NCBI RefSeq assembly: GCF_007860075.1
Contig: NZ_SJPP01000001.1
Coordinates: 4,189,490 to 4,253,489, forward strand
Source of the DNA: Symmachiella macrocystis
Lineage (GTDB): Bacteria; Planctomycetota; Planctomycetia; Planctomycetales; Planctomycetaceae
Reading direction: 5' to 3'
DNA: 64,000 bases
The position numbers and the translations under genes were made by a program. Under the pieces are notes generated by a model that worked only from the letters and a program-made list of their open reading frames with translations, had not been told where the DNA came from and ran no database searches. Below are positions 46,463-55,496 of the stretch, one piece after another (the stretch's first letter is position 1; each line of letters starts with the position of its first letter).

Positions 46463-47194
46463 CTACGTTTTTGTTTGCTGTGCGGTTTCGACCAAGGCGT
46501 TGAATAAACGTTGTTGGTGCGCGTCGCGGGCGGCGGTGAGTTCGGGGTGCCATTGTACGGCGAGTAGCCAGGGATGTTCGCGCGCTTCGACGGCTTCGAT
46601 TGTGCCGTCGGGTGCTCGGGCGGTGACTGTTAGCGCTGGTGCGACGTCGCGAATCGCTTGGTGATGCCACGAAGCGGTCGAGACATCGGTTTCGCCCATG
46701 GCGGCGGCCAAACGTGAATCGGCGTCGATCGTGACTTGATGTTCGACTGGTTCACGCGGCGGTAGGCGGTGGAGAATTTCTTCGCCGACCACATCGGGAA
46801 GATGCTCGTGCAAATTGCCGCCCAGCGCGATATTGACCAATTGAGCGCCGCGGCAAATCGCCAATGTGGGAAACCCCGCTTTGATAATCGTGCGCGCCAA
46901 TTCCAGTTCGCTGTTGTCCCGTTCGCTGTCGACCATGTAGATCGATTCGTGCATGCTCCCTCCGTACAAGGTCGGACAGAGATCGCCGCCACCGGCAAGG
47001 ACGAGTCCGTCGAGAATCGCGAGCACGTCATCCACCTGCGATTCGCCGGGAGCAATCAGCAACGGAATGCCGCCGGCGCGGCGGACGGCATCGACGTATT
47101 CGCCTGGGAGCGTAAATCGGTTTCCCTCATCCCGCCCATACGTCGTGATGCCAATCAGCGGGGCCGTCCGAGAGTTATGTAATGGAGTTGTCAT
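46463..47194 (-). CDS. Gamma-glutamyl-gamma-aminobutyrate hydrolase-like (peptidase C26)
   Basis: The 243-residue protein has the class I glutamine amidotransferase-like fold of PuuD: GLVLAGGGDLCPTLYG, the nucleophile Cys in AICRGAQLVN, SWHHQAI and the catalytic His-Glu in AVQWHPE. Members hydrolyse gamma-glutamyl amides, such as gamma-glutamyl-GABA in putrescine breakdown. The gene follows the glutamine-synthetase-like gene by 72 bases on the same strand, which matches the puuA-puuD arrangement, so a role in gamma-glutamylated amine breakdown is plausible. The other Puu enzymes (oxidase, dehydrogenase) are not in the window. Confidence 0.85.
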   Translation of the reverse strand: MTTPLHNSRTAPLIGITTYGRDEGNRFTLPGEYVDAVRRAGGIPLLIAPGESQVDDVLAILDGLVLAGGGDLCPTLYGGSMHESIYMVDSERDNSELELARTIIKAGFPTLAICRGAQLVNIALGGNLHEHLPDVVGEEILHRLPPREPVEHQVTIDADSRLAAAMGETDVSTASWHHQAIRDVAPALTVTARAPDGTIEAVEAREHPWLLAVQWHPELTAARDAHQQRLFNALVETAQQTKT

Positions 47195-47266
47195 GTCTGC
47201 TGCTCTGAAATATTCACGTCGCCCGTGCCGCTGCCTGTTGTACGCGGCTCAGTCTCACCAGGTCGA

Positions 47267-48646
47267 TCAAATCCGTTCGAAATACCGCTGCCGTTCCCAA
47301 TCCGTGACCGCCTTGTGATAATCGTCGACCTCAGTGCGGAAGAAGTGTGCGTAATGTTCGACAACCTCCGCGCCAAAAGCCGCTTTGGCGAATTCGCTGT
47401 TTGCGAAATTGTGGGCGGCTTCTTCGAGGGTGCGGGGGACATGCTCCAGTTCTTCCGCAGCATAGACGTCCCCTTCGAAGATCGACGGCGGCTCGGTTTT
47501 GTTGGCGATGCCGTCCAAACCCGAGGCGAGTGCAGCTGCGTAGGCCAGATACGGATTGCAGTCCGCACCGGGAATGCGGCATTCGATCCGCAAGCTCGGG
47601 CCATTACCGACGACGCGAAACCCAGCGGTCCGATTATCGCGGCACCAAGCCAAACGCGTTGGTGCCCAGGAGCCGGATTGATAGCGTTTGTAGGAATTGA
47701 CTGTGGGGGCATAACAGACCATCAATTCCGCCGCATGGCCCATCCAACCAGCGAGGAACCAGCGAAATAGGTCTGAACATTGGATTCCAGCGAATTCCTG
47801 ATCACCGGCAAACGCGTTTTTGCCATCTTTCCACAGGCTGAGATGGATGTGGCAACTGGAACCGGCATGGTCGTGAGAATATTTGGCCATGAACGTTACG
47901 CTGATGCCTTGCGAATCGGCAACTTCCTTCACGCATTGTTTATAGATGCCCTGATTGTCGGCCATGGCCAGGATGTCGGCGTATCGTACATTCAGTTCGT
48001 GCTGCCCGAGTCCCCATTCCCCTTTAGTGCATTCCACCGGAATTCCCGACCGTGACAAATGCCGACGGACGGCGCCGTTGAACGATTCCTCCCGCGTGCC
48101 CTGCAGTGTGTGATAATCCTCGATGTACCATCCCGCCGGTTTGAGATTTGCATATCCCCCTTCGGCAGCATCACGGTAGGAATTCTCGAAGATGAAGTAT
48201 TCCAATTCCGAACCGGCCTTGGCGGCGTATCCCAACTTTTCCGCCTGCTCGATTTGTTTTTGCAACAACGAACGGGGTGCCACGTTGACGAGCGCGTGGG
48301 CCGATTCATTGTGGACGTCGCACAGCACCATGGCTGTGCGGTCCAGCCAAGTAGCGACGCGGAGCGTGGTCAAATCGGGCACGAGATGAAAGTCACCGTA
48401 ACCACGCTCCCAGTTAGAAAAGCGATAACCGGCGACCGGCGTCATCTCCATATCGACAGTCAGCAGATAGTCACACGCGTGCGTGCCCGATTTTTCGATC
48501 TGTTCGACGAAAAACGAGGCATCGAAACGTTTGCCAACGAGTCGCCCATACAGGTCCGTAAATGCGACCAACACGGTGTCAATCGTTTCGGCCGTGACAA
48601 GTTCAGCTAATTCGCTGGAGGTGAGAAGACCTTGCGGTACGGTCAT
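47267..48646 (-). CDS. Glutamine synthetase-like enzyme (PuuA/GlnT type)
   Basis: The 459-residue protein shows the glutamine synthetase catalytic domain: GSELEYFIFE, GEWGLGQHELNVRYADIL, HDHAGSSCHIHLSL, the Arg-rich NRTAGFRVVGNGPSLRIECR, and DCNPYLAYAAALASGLDGI. The N-terminal domain is short, as in PuuA-type ligases that join glutamate to an amine using ATP, not in standard GlnA. The GlnA adenylylation Tyr region is not clearly present. With the PuuD-like gene downstream it suggests a gamma-glutamylation pathway for polyamines or a similar amine. A 14-bp palindrome lies about 25 bases upstream of the start. The exact substrate is unknown. Confidence 0.85.
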   Translation of the reverse strand: MTVPQGLLTSSELAELVTAETIDTVLVAFTDLYGRLVGKRFDASFFVEQIEKSGTHACDYLLTVDMEMTPVAGYRFSNWERGYGDFHLVPDLTTLRVATWLDRTAMVLCDVHNESAHALVNVAPRSLLQKQIEQAEKLGYAAKAGSELEYFIFENSYRDAAEGGYANLKPAGWYIEDYHTLQGTREESFNGAVRRHLSRSGIPVECTKGEWGLGQHELNVRYADILAMADNQGIYKQCVKEVADSQGISVTFMAKYSHDHAGSSCHIHLSLWKDGKNAFAGDQEFAGIQCSDLFRWFLAGWMGHAAELMVCYAPTVNSYKRYQSGSWAPTRLAWCRDNRTAGFRVVGNGPSLRIECRIPGADCNPYLAYAAALASGLDGIANKTEPPSIFEGDVYAAEELEHVPRTLEEAAHNFANSEFAKAAFGAEVVEHYAHFFRTEVDDYHKAVTDWERQRYFERI

Positions 48647-48669
48647 GGTATTTTCGTTTTCTCGGAAAC

Positions 48670-48683
48670 AATTGTCGACAATT
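48670..48683. promoter_or_regulatory. 14-bp palindrome AATTGTCGACAATT, candidate operator
   Basis: This perfect palindrome lies 24-37 bases upstream of the glutamine-synthetase-like start (48646, minus strand). Its TTGTCGACAA core resembles operators of some GntR-family regulators, as an inference from general knowledge. It could regulate the operon or lie in its promoter. No regulator gene is next to it. Confidence 0.5.
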
Positions 48684-48834
48684 TTAACAGCAACGGAAGT
48701 GAGGCATCGTGCCGACGCTCTAGGCGTCGCAAGTGGTGCCAGAGTCTTACAGAATATACAAACTGCGGCAACGGGACCATAATGGACGAAAAATAGACCC
48801 GCCCGCCGATGTCCTTTGGAGATCCCTGTTGTCT

Positions 48835-49947
48835 ATGCGCATCTTGGCCCTCGAACCCTACTACGGCGGCAGCCATCGCGCTTTTCTGGATGGTTGGCAA
48901 GCGCAGAGTGAGCATGATTTCACACTGCTGGGGCTGCCGGCCTATAAGTGGAAATGGCGGATGCGGCATGCTGCTGTGACGTTTGCGGAGATGGTCGCCA
49001 AACGCGTCGATCAGGGCCAGCGGTGGGATGCGATCTTTTGTTCCGACATGTTGAATCTGCCGGAGTTTCGCGGTCTGACCGCGCCGCACGTGGCGTCGTT
49101 GCCAGCGGTGGTCTATTTCCACGAGAACCAATTGACATATCCGCAACAACGAGCAAAAGAGCGGGATTTACATTTTGCCTACACCAACATCACCACGGCG
49201 TATGCGGCTGAGGCGGTGTGGTTCAATTCGAAGTATCATCACGACATTTTTCTCGAGGCAGCTGCCACATTTCTGCAGCGGATGCCGGATTACTCGCATG
49301 CGGACGTGTTGGATGGTATCCACGACAAAGCGGTCGTGCATTCGCCGGGCATTGATGAGTTCCCTGCACGCGGTGCGCGGCGTGACGGTCCATTGCGGAT
49401 TTTATGGGCAGCGCGCTGGGAGCATGACAAGAACCCCGACGATTTTTTCGCGGCGCTCGAAATCCTTCAGCAGTCCGGCATTGAATATCGGCTGAGCGTG
49501 ATCGGCGAATCCTTCGCACAGGTTCCCGCGGTTTTCGCCGAGGCGCGGCGCCGTTTCGCTGACCGAATCGACCGGTGGGGCTATCAAACATCGCGCGAGG
49601 AATACGTCGCAGCGCTGCTGGACGCGGACGTCGCTGTTTCAACAGCTGTGCATGAGTTTTTCGGAATCGGCATCATCGAAGCAGTCACCGCCGGCGCGTT
49701 TCCGGTCGTGCCGAGACGATTGGCCTATCCGGAAACCTTGGCGGCACTTGAGAGTGATGAGACCGCCGCTATTTTTTTCGACGGCACTGTGGGCGGGCTG
49801 GCGGATCGTTTGCAAGAATTAGCTACCCGGCAGCAAGCGGGCCGTTTGTGGGGTGCGACTCCCCAGCGCGGTCGTCTGGCAATGCGCCAGTATTATTGGG
49901 ATCGTATTGCGGCGGAGATGGACGCTGCCATGGACAACTTGCGTTAG
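48835..49947 (+). CDS. QTMAN-like tRNA-queuosine alpha-mannosyltransferase family (DUF3524)
   Basis: The 370-residue protein begins MRILALEPYYGGSHRAFLDG, a strong match to the DUF3524/QTMAN family, and continues with LGLPAYKWKWRMRHAA, FCSDMLNLPEFRGL and YFHENQLTYP, all family landmarks. The C-terminal half carries GT-B glycosyltransferase features (ILWAARWEHDKNPDDF; the HEFFGIGIIEAVTAGAFPV motif that binds the nucleotide sugar). The human enzyme adds mannose to queuosine in tRNA-Asp; whether the bacterial ones do so is not settled from this sequence. The start is ATG 48835, with GGAGA about 13 bases upstream. The frame is open to 48733 but the extension is poor. No queuosine synthesis genes are nearby. 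Confidence 0.85.
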   Translation: MRILALEPYYGGSHRAFLDGWQAQSEHDFTLLGLPAYKWKWRMRHAAVTFAEMVAKRVDQGQRWDAIFCSDMLNLPEFRGLTAPHVASLPAVVYFHENQLTYPQQRAKERDLHFAYTNITTAYAAEAVWFNSKYHHDIFLEAAATFLQRMPDYSHADVLDGIHDKAVVHSPGIDEFPARGARRDGPLRILWAARWEHDKNPDDFFAALEILQQSGIEYRLSVIGESFAQVPAVFAEARRRFADRIDRWGYQTSREEYVAALLDADVAVSTAVHEFFGIGIIEAVTAGAFPVVPRRLAYPETLAALESDETAAIFFDGTVGGLADRLQELATRQQAGRLWGATPQRGRLAMRQYYWDRIAAEMDAAMDNLR

Positions 49948-49956
49948 CGAACGACG

Positions 49957-50709
49957 TTATTCGTTTTTATCATCCTCGGTTTTGCTTTCCTCGTTCTCTT
50001 CGCCATTGGGGTCGGCGACAAAGCGATAGCCGACGCCGCGGACTGACAGGAAGTGCTGCGGGTTGGCTGGGTCGATCTCGAAGTAGCGTCGCAGGCGGAC
50101 AATGAAATTGTCGACCGTACGGGTGATCGGCGATGAATCGACGCCCCAGACGTTGTCCAACAAATCACCGCGGGACAACACTTGTCCTTCCCGCGCGACG
50201 AAAAACCGCAACAGGTCCAATTCCTTGGTCGTCAATTCCAATAACTCGCCATCGACTGTGACCTCATGCCGCTTAAAATCGATACGGGCATTGCCGAAGG
50301 TAAAGACATCGGGAGTCGGCAGAGCAGCGGGTTCGGGCTTGCGGCGATTGACGAGGCTTTTGACCCGGCTAATTAGCTCTGGTAGTTCAAACGGTTTGGT
50401 CAGGTACTGGTCGGCGCCGGCATCGAATCCGCGGACCTTATCCTCAGTCAGGGTCCGCGCGCTGAGAATCAGCACCGGAATCTGAATGCCGCGGGCACGG
50501 ATCTCTTCGAGCACGGCATAGCCGCTCATATCGGGGAGCATGATATCTAAGATGACGGCGCAAAATTCATCGGGTTCGTCGGCAATCAATTTCAACGCCG
50601 ACGGACCATCTTCGACCAACGTCGCCTCGAGACCTTCAGCCTCACAATTGAACTTGATCCCGATGCCGATGTGCGCTTCGTCCTCGACAATCAAAACTTT
50701 CTTGTTCAT
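49957..50709 (-). CDS. OmpR/PhoB-family response regulator
   Basis: The 250-residue protein has a receiver domain with acidic pair Glu9-Asp10, phospho-acceptor Asp55 in VILDIMLPD, Ser/Thr switch in LILSART and Lys in LTKPF. A C-terminal winged helix follows (LELTTKELDLLRFFVAREGQ and TRTVDNFIVRLRRYF; SVRGVGYRFV). The C-terminal tail is acidic (ENEESKTEDDKNE). It is the response half of a pair: its start overlaps the kinase stop by 4 bases (ATGA). Target genes are unknown. Confidence 0.95.
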   Translation of the reverse strand: MNKKVLIVEDEAHIGIGIKFNCEAEGLEATLVEDGPSALKLIADEPDEFCAVILDIMLPDMSGYAVLEEIRARGIQIPVLILSARTLTEDKVRGFDAGADQYLTKPFELPELISRVKSLVNRRKPEPAALPTPDVFTFGNARIDFKRHEVTVDGELLELTTKELDLLRFFVAREGQVLSRGDLLDNVWGVDSSPITRTVDNFIVRLRRYFEIDPANPQHFLSVRGVGYRFVADPNGEENEESKTEDDKNE

Positions 50710-51686
50710 GTGTGTGGGGACGGCGGAGTCTCCGCCGAATGCTGGGGTGTCAGGTTTTCAGCCGGTTGTTCCGGCGTCGGTGGCTGTTGAGCTGCTTCTA
50801 TCATACGCCCCGGCAGCTCGACTTCAAACGTCGCGCCGGAGAACGGTCCACGATTGTTTACCGAAATCTTGCCTTTGGCCTTTTTGACCAGCGAACGGAC
50901 CAGATACAACCCCAGTCCGGTGCCGACGGTGGTGCGAACCAACTCCGATCCACCGCGGAAAAAACGCTGGAATATCTTTCGCCTTACTTCAAACCGCACA
51001 CCGCGGCCATTGTCCGAAATGCGAATGATCACGCGATCTATGCCGCCGGGGCGGACTTGTACGTGGATTTTTGGATTTTCGCCGGCATACTTGGCGGCAT
51101 TGTCCAACAGGTTGGTGAAGATCATTTCCAAATCGCGGTTGCGGGCATGCACGGTGCAAGGGACCAGGTCCATTTGGACTTGTTCCGGTTGCAACTGAAA
51201 ACGTCGCGAGACGATATCAACGCAGTGGGTCAAACAATCCACCGCATCAACATCCCGCGGCGCTTCCTCCTGTTCTTCAAAATCTAGCCGCGCCGCGACC
51301 AACAGATGATCGATGAGCGCGTCGAGCCGTTGCACATCTTCGAGCATAAACCGATGAAATTCCCGCTGTTGCTCAAGATCGACTTCGCGCATGTCGAGCG
51401 TCTGCAGGTACAACTTGATTGAGGCAATCGGCGATTTTAATTCGTGCGTGACCGCGTCAATAAAATTCGCCTGTCGCCGGCTGAGATTGACCTCTTTGAT
51501 CGTGAGGATGAAATACAGCACGACGCCGATCAACACCAGCGAAAAGAAGATGGCGCCGAGAATCAACATCCCCCACTGTTGGGAGGAGGCTTGATTGACG
51601 ATCCAAATCACCAACATCGCCACGACCAGCGCGACGAGGATCACACCGAGAATGATCGGCCATTTGCGTGAGGAGTAATGAACCAT
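50706..51686 (-). CDS. Membrane sensor histidine kinase
   Basis: The 326-residue protein has two membrane helices (about residues 10-30 and 38-62) separated by only about 8 residues, so there is almost no periplasmic sensor domain. The H-box is FIDAVTHELKSPIASIK with phospho-acceptor His81; the N-box has LLDNAAKYAG and the G boxes include DNGRGVRF and TGLGLYLVRSL. The C-terminal Pro-rich tail (PTPEQPAENLTPQHSAETPP) is probably unstructured. It sits upstream of its response regulator with overlapping stop/start codons. The sensing mechanism is probably membrane-based or through another protein. Confidence 0.94.
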   Translation of the reverse strand: MVHYSSRKWPIILGVILVALVVAMLVIWIVNQASSQQWGMLILGAIFFSLVLIGVVLYFILTIKEVNLSRRQANFIDAVTHELKSPIASIKLYLQTLDMREVDLEQQREFHRFMLEDVQRLDALIDHLLVAARLDFEEQEEAPRDVDAVDCLTHCVDIVSRRFQLQPEQVQMDLVPCTVHARNRDLEMIFTNLLDNAAKYAGENPKIHVQVRPGGIDRVIIRISDNGRGVRFEVRRKIFQRFFRGGSELVRTTVGTGLGLYLVRSLVKKAKGKISVNNRGPFSGATFEVELPGRMIEAAQQPPTPEQPAENLTPQHSAETPPSPHT

Positions 51687-51877
51687 GATAAATCCAGCGC
51701 CGGGAACGCGCCCCTGGAAATGAAGGATGGCAGATTCCGAGAAACCGTCGCCGGTCTCGCTGTTGGTATTGTATCAGGAAACCGTCCGCGCGCCCCCCTC
51801 GGTACCCGCAGGGTTTGCTGTGTCTTCCGATTCAGTTGTGTTACCCTCAAGTATCTGTCATACGCGGAGGTTAGATA

Positions 51878-53158
51878 ATGTTTGGGGCAGCGAGCCCGTT
51901 GGGGAGAGGTTGTGCGACGATGCGAATCTGTTTGCTGGTAGTTTTTTTGATCGGGGAATTGACGGTCGGGGCCATCGCTCGGGCGGAGGATCGGATTCCT
52001 GACGTCGCAACGCCGTTTCCCTATGGCCGTCCGCCGATCGATTACGAGGATGAATCCAGCGCGGATCCAATTGCCCAGCTCAGCAAAAAATTAGACGCCC
52101 GGCAGGTGCGGTTGAAGCATGAACCATCGCGCGGCTACCTGCGGTCTCTGTTGCGGGCATTGGACATTTCTGTCGAATCGCAGGTGTTGGTTTATTCAAA
52201 AACCTCACTGAACCGCAAATTGATCAGCCCCAAAACGCCGCGGGCGATTTACTTCAATGACCAAACCTACGTGAGTTGGACTCCCGGGAGTCAGGCTTTG
52301 GAAATTTCCACGGTCGACCCTCAAAAAGGGGGGATGTTTTACACCATGCCGCAAACTCCGGAACAGCCGGCCAAGTTCGTGCGCGCCAAAAACTGCCTCA
52401 CCTGCCATGTGACGACCAATACCTTGCAGGTTCCCGGACATCTTGCACGCTCCTTTTTCACCGACCATCGTGGCGAACCGCTCAATGGTCGCTCCCTCAT
52501 TAACCACGACAGCCCGCTCATCAAACGCTGGGGCGGATGGTACGTCACCGGTGACCATGGCGCTCAACCGCACATGGGCAATGTCATCGGCGCCGACGCC
52601 GCCCGTGAATTCCGTAAGGACCCGTTGCTGCACGGCAACATCAACGACCTCTCCTCGTTTTTTGACGTCCAACTCTACCTGACGCCTCACAGCGACATCG
52701 TGGCTTTGATGGTGATGGAGCACCAAACCTATCTCCAAAATCTATTGACGCGGCTGAATTATGAAACGCGTCTGGAACGCGAGTCGACCGTGGAGGAGTT
52801 TTTGTTGCGGTATCTATTTTTCATCGACGAACCGCCGCTGACGGAGGAGGTGCTGGGCGATAGCGGATTCACCGGTGCCTTTGAATTCAACGGGCCGGAG
52901 GATTCTCACGGCCGTAGCTTGCGGCAATTCGACTTGAACACGCGGCTGTTCAAGTACCGCTTGAGCTACCAGATCTACACCCCCGCATTTCAGCAACTCC
53001 CAGCCGCTGCCAAGGCTCGCTTGTACAAACGCATTTGGAAAGTGCTGAGTGGGGAGGAGCCGGGGCAGGATTTTCAGAAAATCCCGCTGGCCGAGCGGAA
53101 GGCCATTCTTGAGATCCTGCGGGAAACCATTCCGGATCTGCCCGCGTATTTTCGCTGA
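51878..53158 (+). CDS. Secreted CxxCH heme-binding protein of unknown function
   Basis: The start ATG 51878 has GGAGG about 7 bases upstream, giving a 426-residue protein. A long basic start precedes a hydrophobic signal sequence (MRICLLVVFLIGELTVGAIARA, about 15-36). One CxxCH motif (Cys173-Leu-Thr-Cys176-His177) indicates covalent heme c. The surroundings (KFVRAKNCLTCHV) look like a cytochrome domain; the rest of the protein is not a known domain. It shares no clear homology with the other CxxCH protein at 58269. Redox function is inferred from the heme motif alone. No obvious partner is adjacent. Confidence 0.8.
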   Translation: MFGAASPLGRGCATMRICLLVVFLIGELTVGAIARAEDRIPDVATPFPYGRPPIDYEDESSADPIAQLSKKLDARQVRLKHEPSRGYLRSLLRALDISVESQVLVYSKTSLNRKLISPKTPRAIYFNDQTYVSWTPGSQALEISTVDPQKGGMFYTMPQTPEQPAKFVRAKNCLTCHVTTNTLQVPGHLARSFFTDHRGEPLNGRSLINHDSPLIKRWGGWYVTGDHGAQPHMGNVIGADAAREFRKDPLLHGNINDLSSFFDVQLYLTPHSDIVALMVMEHQTYLQNLLTRLNYETRLERESTVEEFLLRYLFFIDEPPLTEEVLGDSGFTGAFEFNGPEDSHGRSLRQFDLNTRLFKYRLSYQIYTPAFQQLPAAAKARLYKRIWKVLSGEEPGQDFQKIPLAERKAILEILRETIPDLPAYFR

Positions 53159-53260
53159 GCCGCTTGGCGTGTAAAAAATCATTGAGGCGGATAAACAATA
53201 CGGCCGCGCCGCGAGGGGACTCGGCGCAGCCGTTCCAATGATTCAGTGGCCCAATGCCGC

Positions 53261-53443
53261 TTACTTGACCTCGTCGATCGTGTCGTAGGCCATATAAAGC
53301 ACAACGGCAGCACCGATGATCATGCAGATGTCCATCACGGCGCTAAATTTGCCAAACGGGAATCCTGTGATCAAGTCCACCAACGCGATGGCTCCCACTA
53401 GTCCCGATGCCGCTAATGATACAATTACGATTTTTTTCGCCAT
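53261..53443 (-). CDS. 60-residue two-TM protein
   Basis: From ATG 53443 the product begins MAKKIVIVSLAASGLVGAIA and has two hydrophobic segments (about 5-25 and 35-52) joined by a short hydrophilic stretch with FPFGKFS. It ends DTIDEVK. The frame extends to 53464 but the upstream residues are basic and GC-driven. It resembles short planctomycete membrane proteins of unknown function from memory; that is weak. A CGAGG lies directly before the ATG, so initiation is not clear. Confidence 0.55.
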   Translation of the reverse strand: MAKKIVIVSLAASGLVGAIALVDLITGFPFGKFSAVMDICMIIGAAVVLYMAYDTIDEVK

Positions 53444-53613
53444 GCCTCGTCCCGTTGCCCGCAATTTTCATCAGGAGGAAATCTTGCCTTAAGTTCCCAG
53501 TATATGCGGCTTGGCGTATCGGATTCCAGTGGGGAAATCGCCAGATCGCCTTTTTTTCAGTTCTTAATCCCCGCGAATTCGGCATAGTCCGCACCACCTG
53601 CCGCTGAGCTGCG

Positions 53614-54801
53614 TTATTCACTAGGTCCGCCGCTTGCATTTTCCTGATCCGTCAGACGCGCGCCTCGGCCCAAGGCCGATTCGCCGAACTTCTCCCGAAT
53701 CGCGTCCCGCACAACATCCAGCCGGCTATGCCGCTCCGTGTCTTTGTCGGCAAACAACGAACCTTGCTGCGGACCACGATTGTCAAAACCGCTCACTCCC
53801 ATCCCCAATAACCGCACCGGCGGTGTCGCGGCCGACAGGTTCGACGCTAGTAATTCCGCCGCCGTCTCCCACAAGGTCTGCGTCACATTTGTCGGCACCG
53901 GCAAGGTGTTCGCACGCGTGATCGTGCGGAAATTGGCAAACCGAATTTTCAACTGAATCGTCCGGCCGCTAAGTTTCTGTCGTCGCAACCGCCGGGCAAC
54001 CTGTTCTGTGAGATCCAACAAACAGGCCCGCAGAACGTCGAAGTCACCCACGTCCTGGGCAAAGGTAGTTTCGTGCGAAATCGATTTCGCCAAGTGATCC
54101 GGCACCACGCGCCGCTCGTCGCGCCCATGTGCCAGATCCCACAGATGGTCCCCCTGTTTCCCAAAATGGTCCCGCAGAATACTGACGTCCATTTGCCGCA
54201 ATTGACCAATCGTCCGCACCCCCAATTTGTGCAGAACCTGTTGGGAAACTTTACCAACGCCCCACAACCGCTCGATCCCCAAGGGTTCAAGAAATGCGGC
54301 CACTCCGTCGGGCGGAACGTACACAAACCCTTGCGGCTTGCGGAGGTCACTGGCAATTTTGGCAACAAATTTATTCGGAGCGACGCCAACCGATGCTGCC
54401 AGATTCAACTCTTCGCGAATGGTTGTCTGGATCTGTCGTGCGACATCGCAAGCGGAACCAAACAGTTTTTCAGTCCCCGCCACATCCAGAAACGCCTCGT
54501 CCAATGAAAGCGGTTCGATCGTCGGTGTGTAGCGCTGAAAGATTTCGCGAATCTGCGCGGAGATGGCAGCATAATGTCGCATGCGAACCGGCAGACAGAC
54601 GGCTTGCGGACACAGTCGTCGCGCAGTGATTGCCGGCATGGCGCTATGGATCCCGAATTGCCGCGCCTCATAACTCGCCGCCGCCACCACGCCCCGCCCT
54701 TCCGGCGTACCCCCCACGATCACCGGTCGCCCCCGCAACTCCGGCCGATCGCGTTGTTCCACTGACGCGTAGAACGCGTCCATGTCGACGTGTAGGATCA
54801 T
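53614..54801 (-). CDS. dinB: DNA polymerase IV (Y-family)
   Basis: An error-prone translesion polymerase of 395 residues. It starts HVDMDAFYASVEQRDRPEL, with the metal ligands Asp6 and Asp8, and has SLDEAFLDVAG (99-109) with Asp101 and Glu102. The little-finger region follows in the C-terminal half. Domain lengths match DinB. The start ATG 54801 is normal. It is a free-standing gene; SOS regulation is typical but no LexA site was seen. The C-terminal beta-clamp-binding motif is not clearly visible (QGSLFADKD is a candidate at the right distance). Confidence 0.95.
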   Translation of the reverse strand: MILHVDMDAFYASVEQRDRPELRGRPVIVGGTPEGRGVVAAASYEARQFGIHSAMPAITARRLCPQAVCLPVRMRHYAAISAQIREIFQRYTPTIEPLSLDEAFLDVAGTEKLFGSACDVARQIQTTIREELNLAASVGVAPNKFVAKIASDLRKPQGFVYVPPDGVAAFLEPLGIERLWGVGKVSQQVLHKLGVRTIGQLRQMDVSILRDHFGKQGDHLWDLAHGRDERRVVPDHLAKSISHETTFAQDVGDFDVLRACLLDLTEQVARRLRRQKLSGRTIQLKIRFANFRTITRANTLPVPTNVTQTLWETAAELLASNLSAATPPVRLLGMGVSGFDNRGPQQGSLFADKDTERHSRLDVVRDAIREKFGESALGRGARLTDQENASGGPSE

Positions 54802-54820
54802 TGTGTGTTTTTTTAAAATG

Positions 54821-55366
54821 CCTCACGCGAAGGCGCTAAGGCGGCAAAGGTGTTTAATGGCGTGCAAGGGGTTGGATTTACGTTTTGTGATTCTAGGGCG
54901 TTATTCTTCTAAATTATTTACTACGCGTGAAACTCCGTTCTTGAATAGTTCGCAGCCAAAATTGATCAATAACCCAAGACGGCAATCGGTGATTCTCAGA
55001 TACGTGAGTAGCTGTTTTTTGTGGACAGGTGCAATTTGCTCTATGGACCTCAATTCCACAATCATTTTGCCGTCAACAATCAAATCAGCGCGATAGGCGG
55101 TTTCAACTTCAATGCCACCCCACAGCAAAGGAACAGAAGCTTGAGATTCCACACGGAACCCCCGTTGTTTCAATTCATGAACCATGATGGCTTCGTAGGC
55201 CGATTCCAGCAGTCCTGGTCCTAATTTGCGGTGTACGTGGTAGGCAACATCCACGACCGCGGTCGCCAACTCATTTTCACTAGGCCTTCCCACACGTTTA
55301 TCCTTTTAGATTCTCTTAAAAAAGTGTCCCCTAAAATATTTGCGTCTTTTGCGCCTTCGCGTGAAG
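54821..55366. mobile_element. GxxExxY gene unit flanked by 28-bp inverted repeats
   Basis: Inverted repeats of 28 bases flank the GxxExxY gene: 54821-54848 (starting CCTCACGCGAAGGCGC) and 55339-55366 (ending GCGCCTTCGCGTGAAG), 23 of 28 positions paired by hand count. Repeats of this kind next to GxxExxY genes are known to me from other bacteria, and suggest a small moving unit, though no transposase is present. The 545 bp unit has lower GC than its surroundings in parts (TTATTCTTCTAAATTATTTAC). Confidence 0.6.
54901..55293 (-). CDS. GxxExxY family protein
   Basis: The 130-residue protein carries the GxxExxY family signature: GPGLLESAYE with Gly27, Glu30 and Tyr33. It continues with TAYRADLIVDGKMIVELR and QLLTYLRITDCRLGLLINFG, both strong family landmarks. 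The layout resembles a PD-(D/E)xK nuclease core (Asp70, Glu80-x-82), but residue 82 is Arg where many members have Lys, so catalytic activity is unsure. Function is unknown; it is often found in repeat-flanked units. The start is ATG 55293, and the gene lies between inverted repeats. Confidence 0.9.
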   Translation of the reverse strand: MGRPSENELATAVVDVAYHVHRKLGPGLLESAYEAIMVHELKQRGFRVESQASVPLLWGGIEVETAYRADLIVDGKMIVELRSIEQIAPVHKKQLLTYLRITDCRLGLLINFGCELFKNGVSRVVNNLEE

Positions 55367-55496
55367 CCCTTTTTGATTACGCCGAACGCGATCAACACGA
55401 TTGTTACCGTCACGGAATTGATCCGTCGCATAATAACAACTATTGTCGACGAAATTCTGGTTCGAATGGAACGACGCTCTCTGGCGAAGCTGAGGG

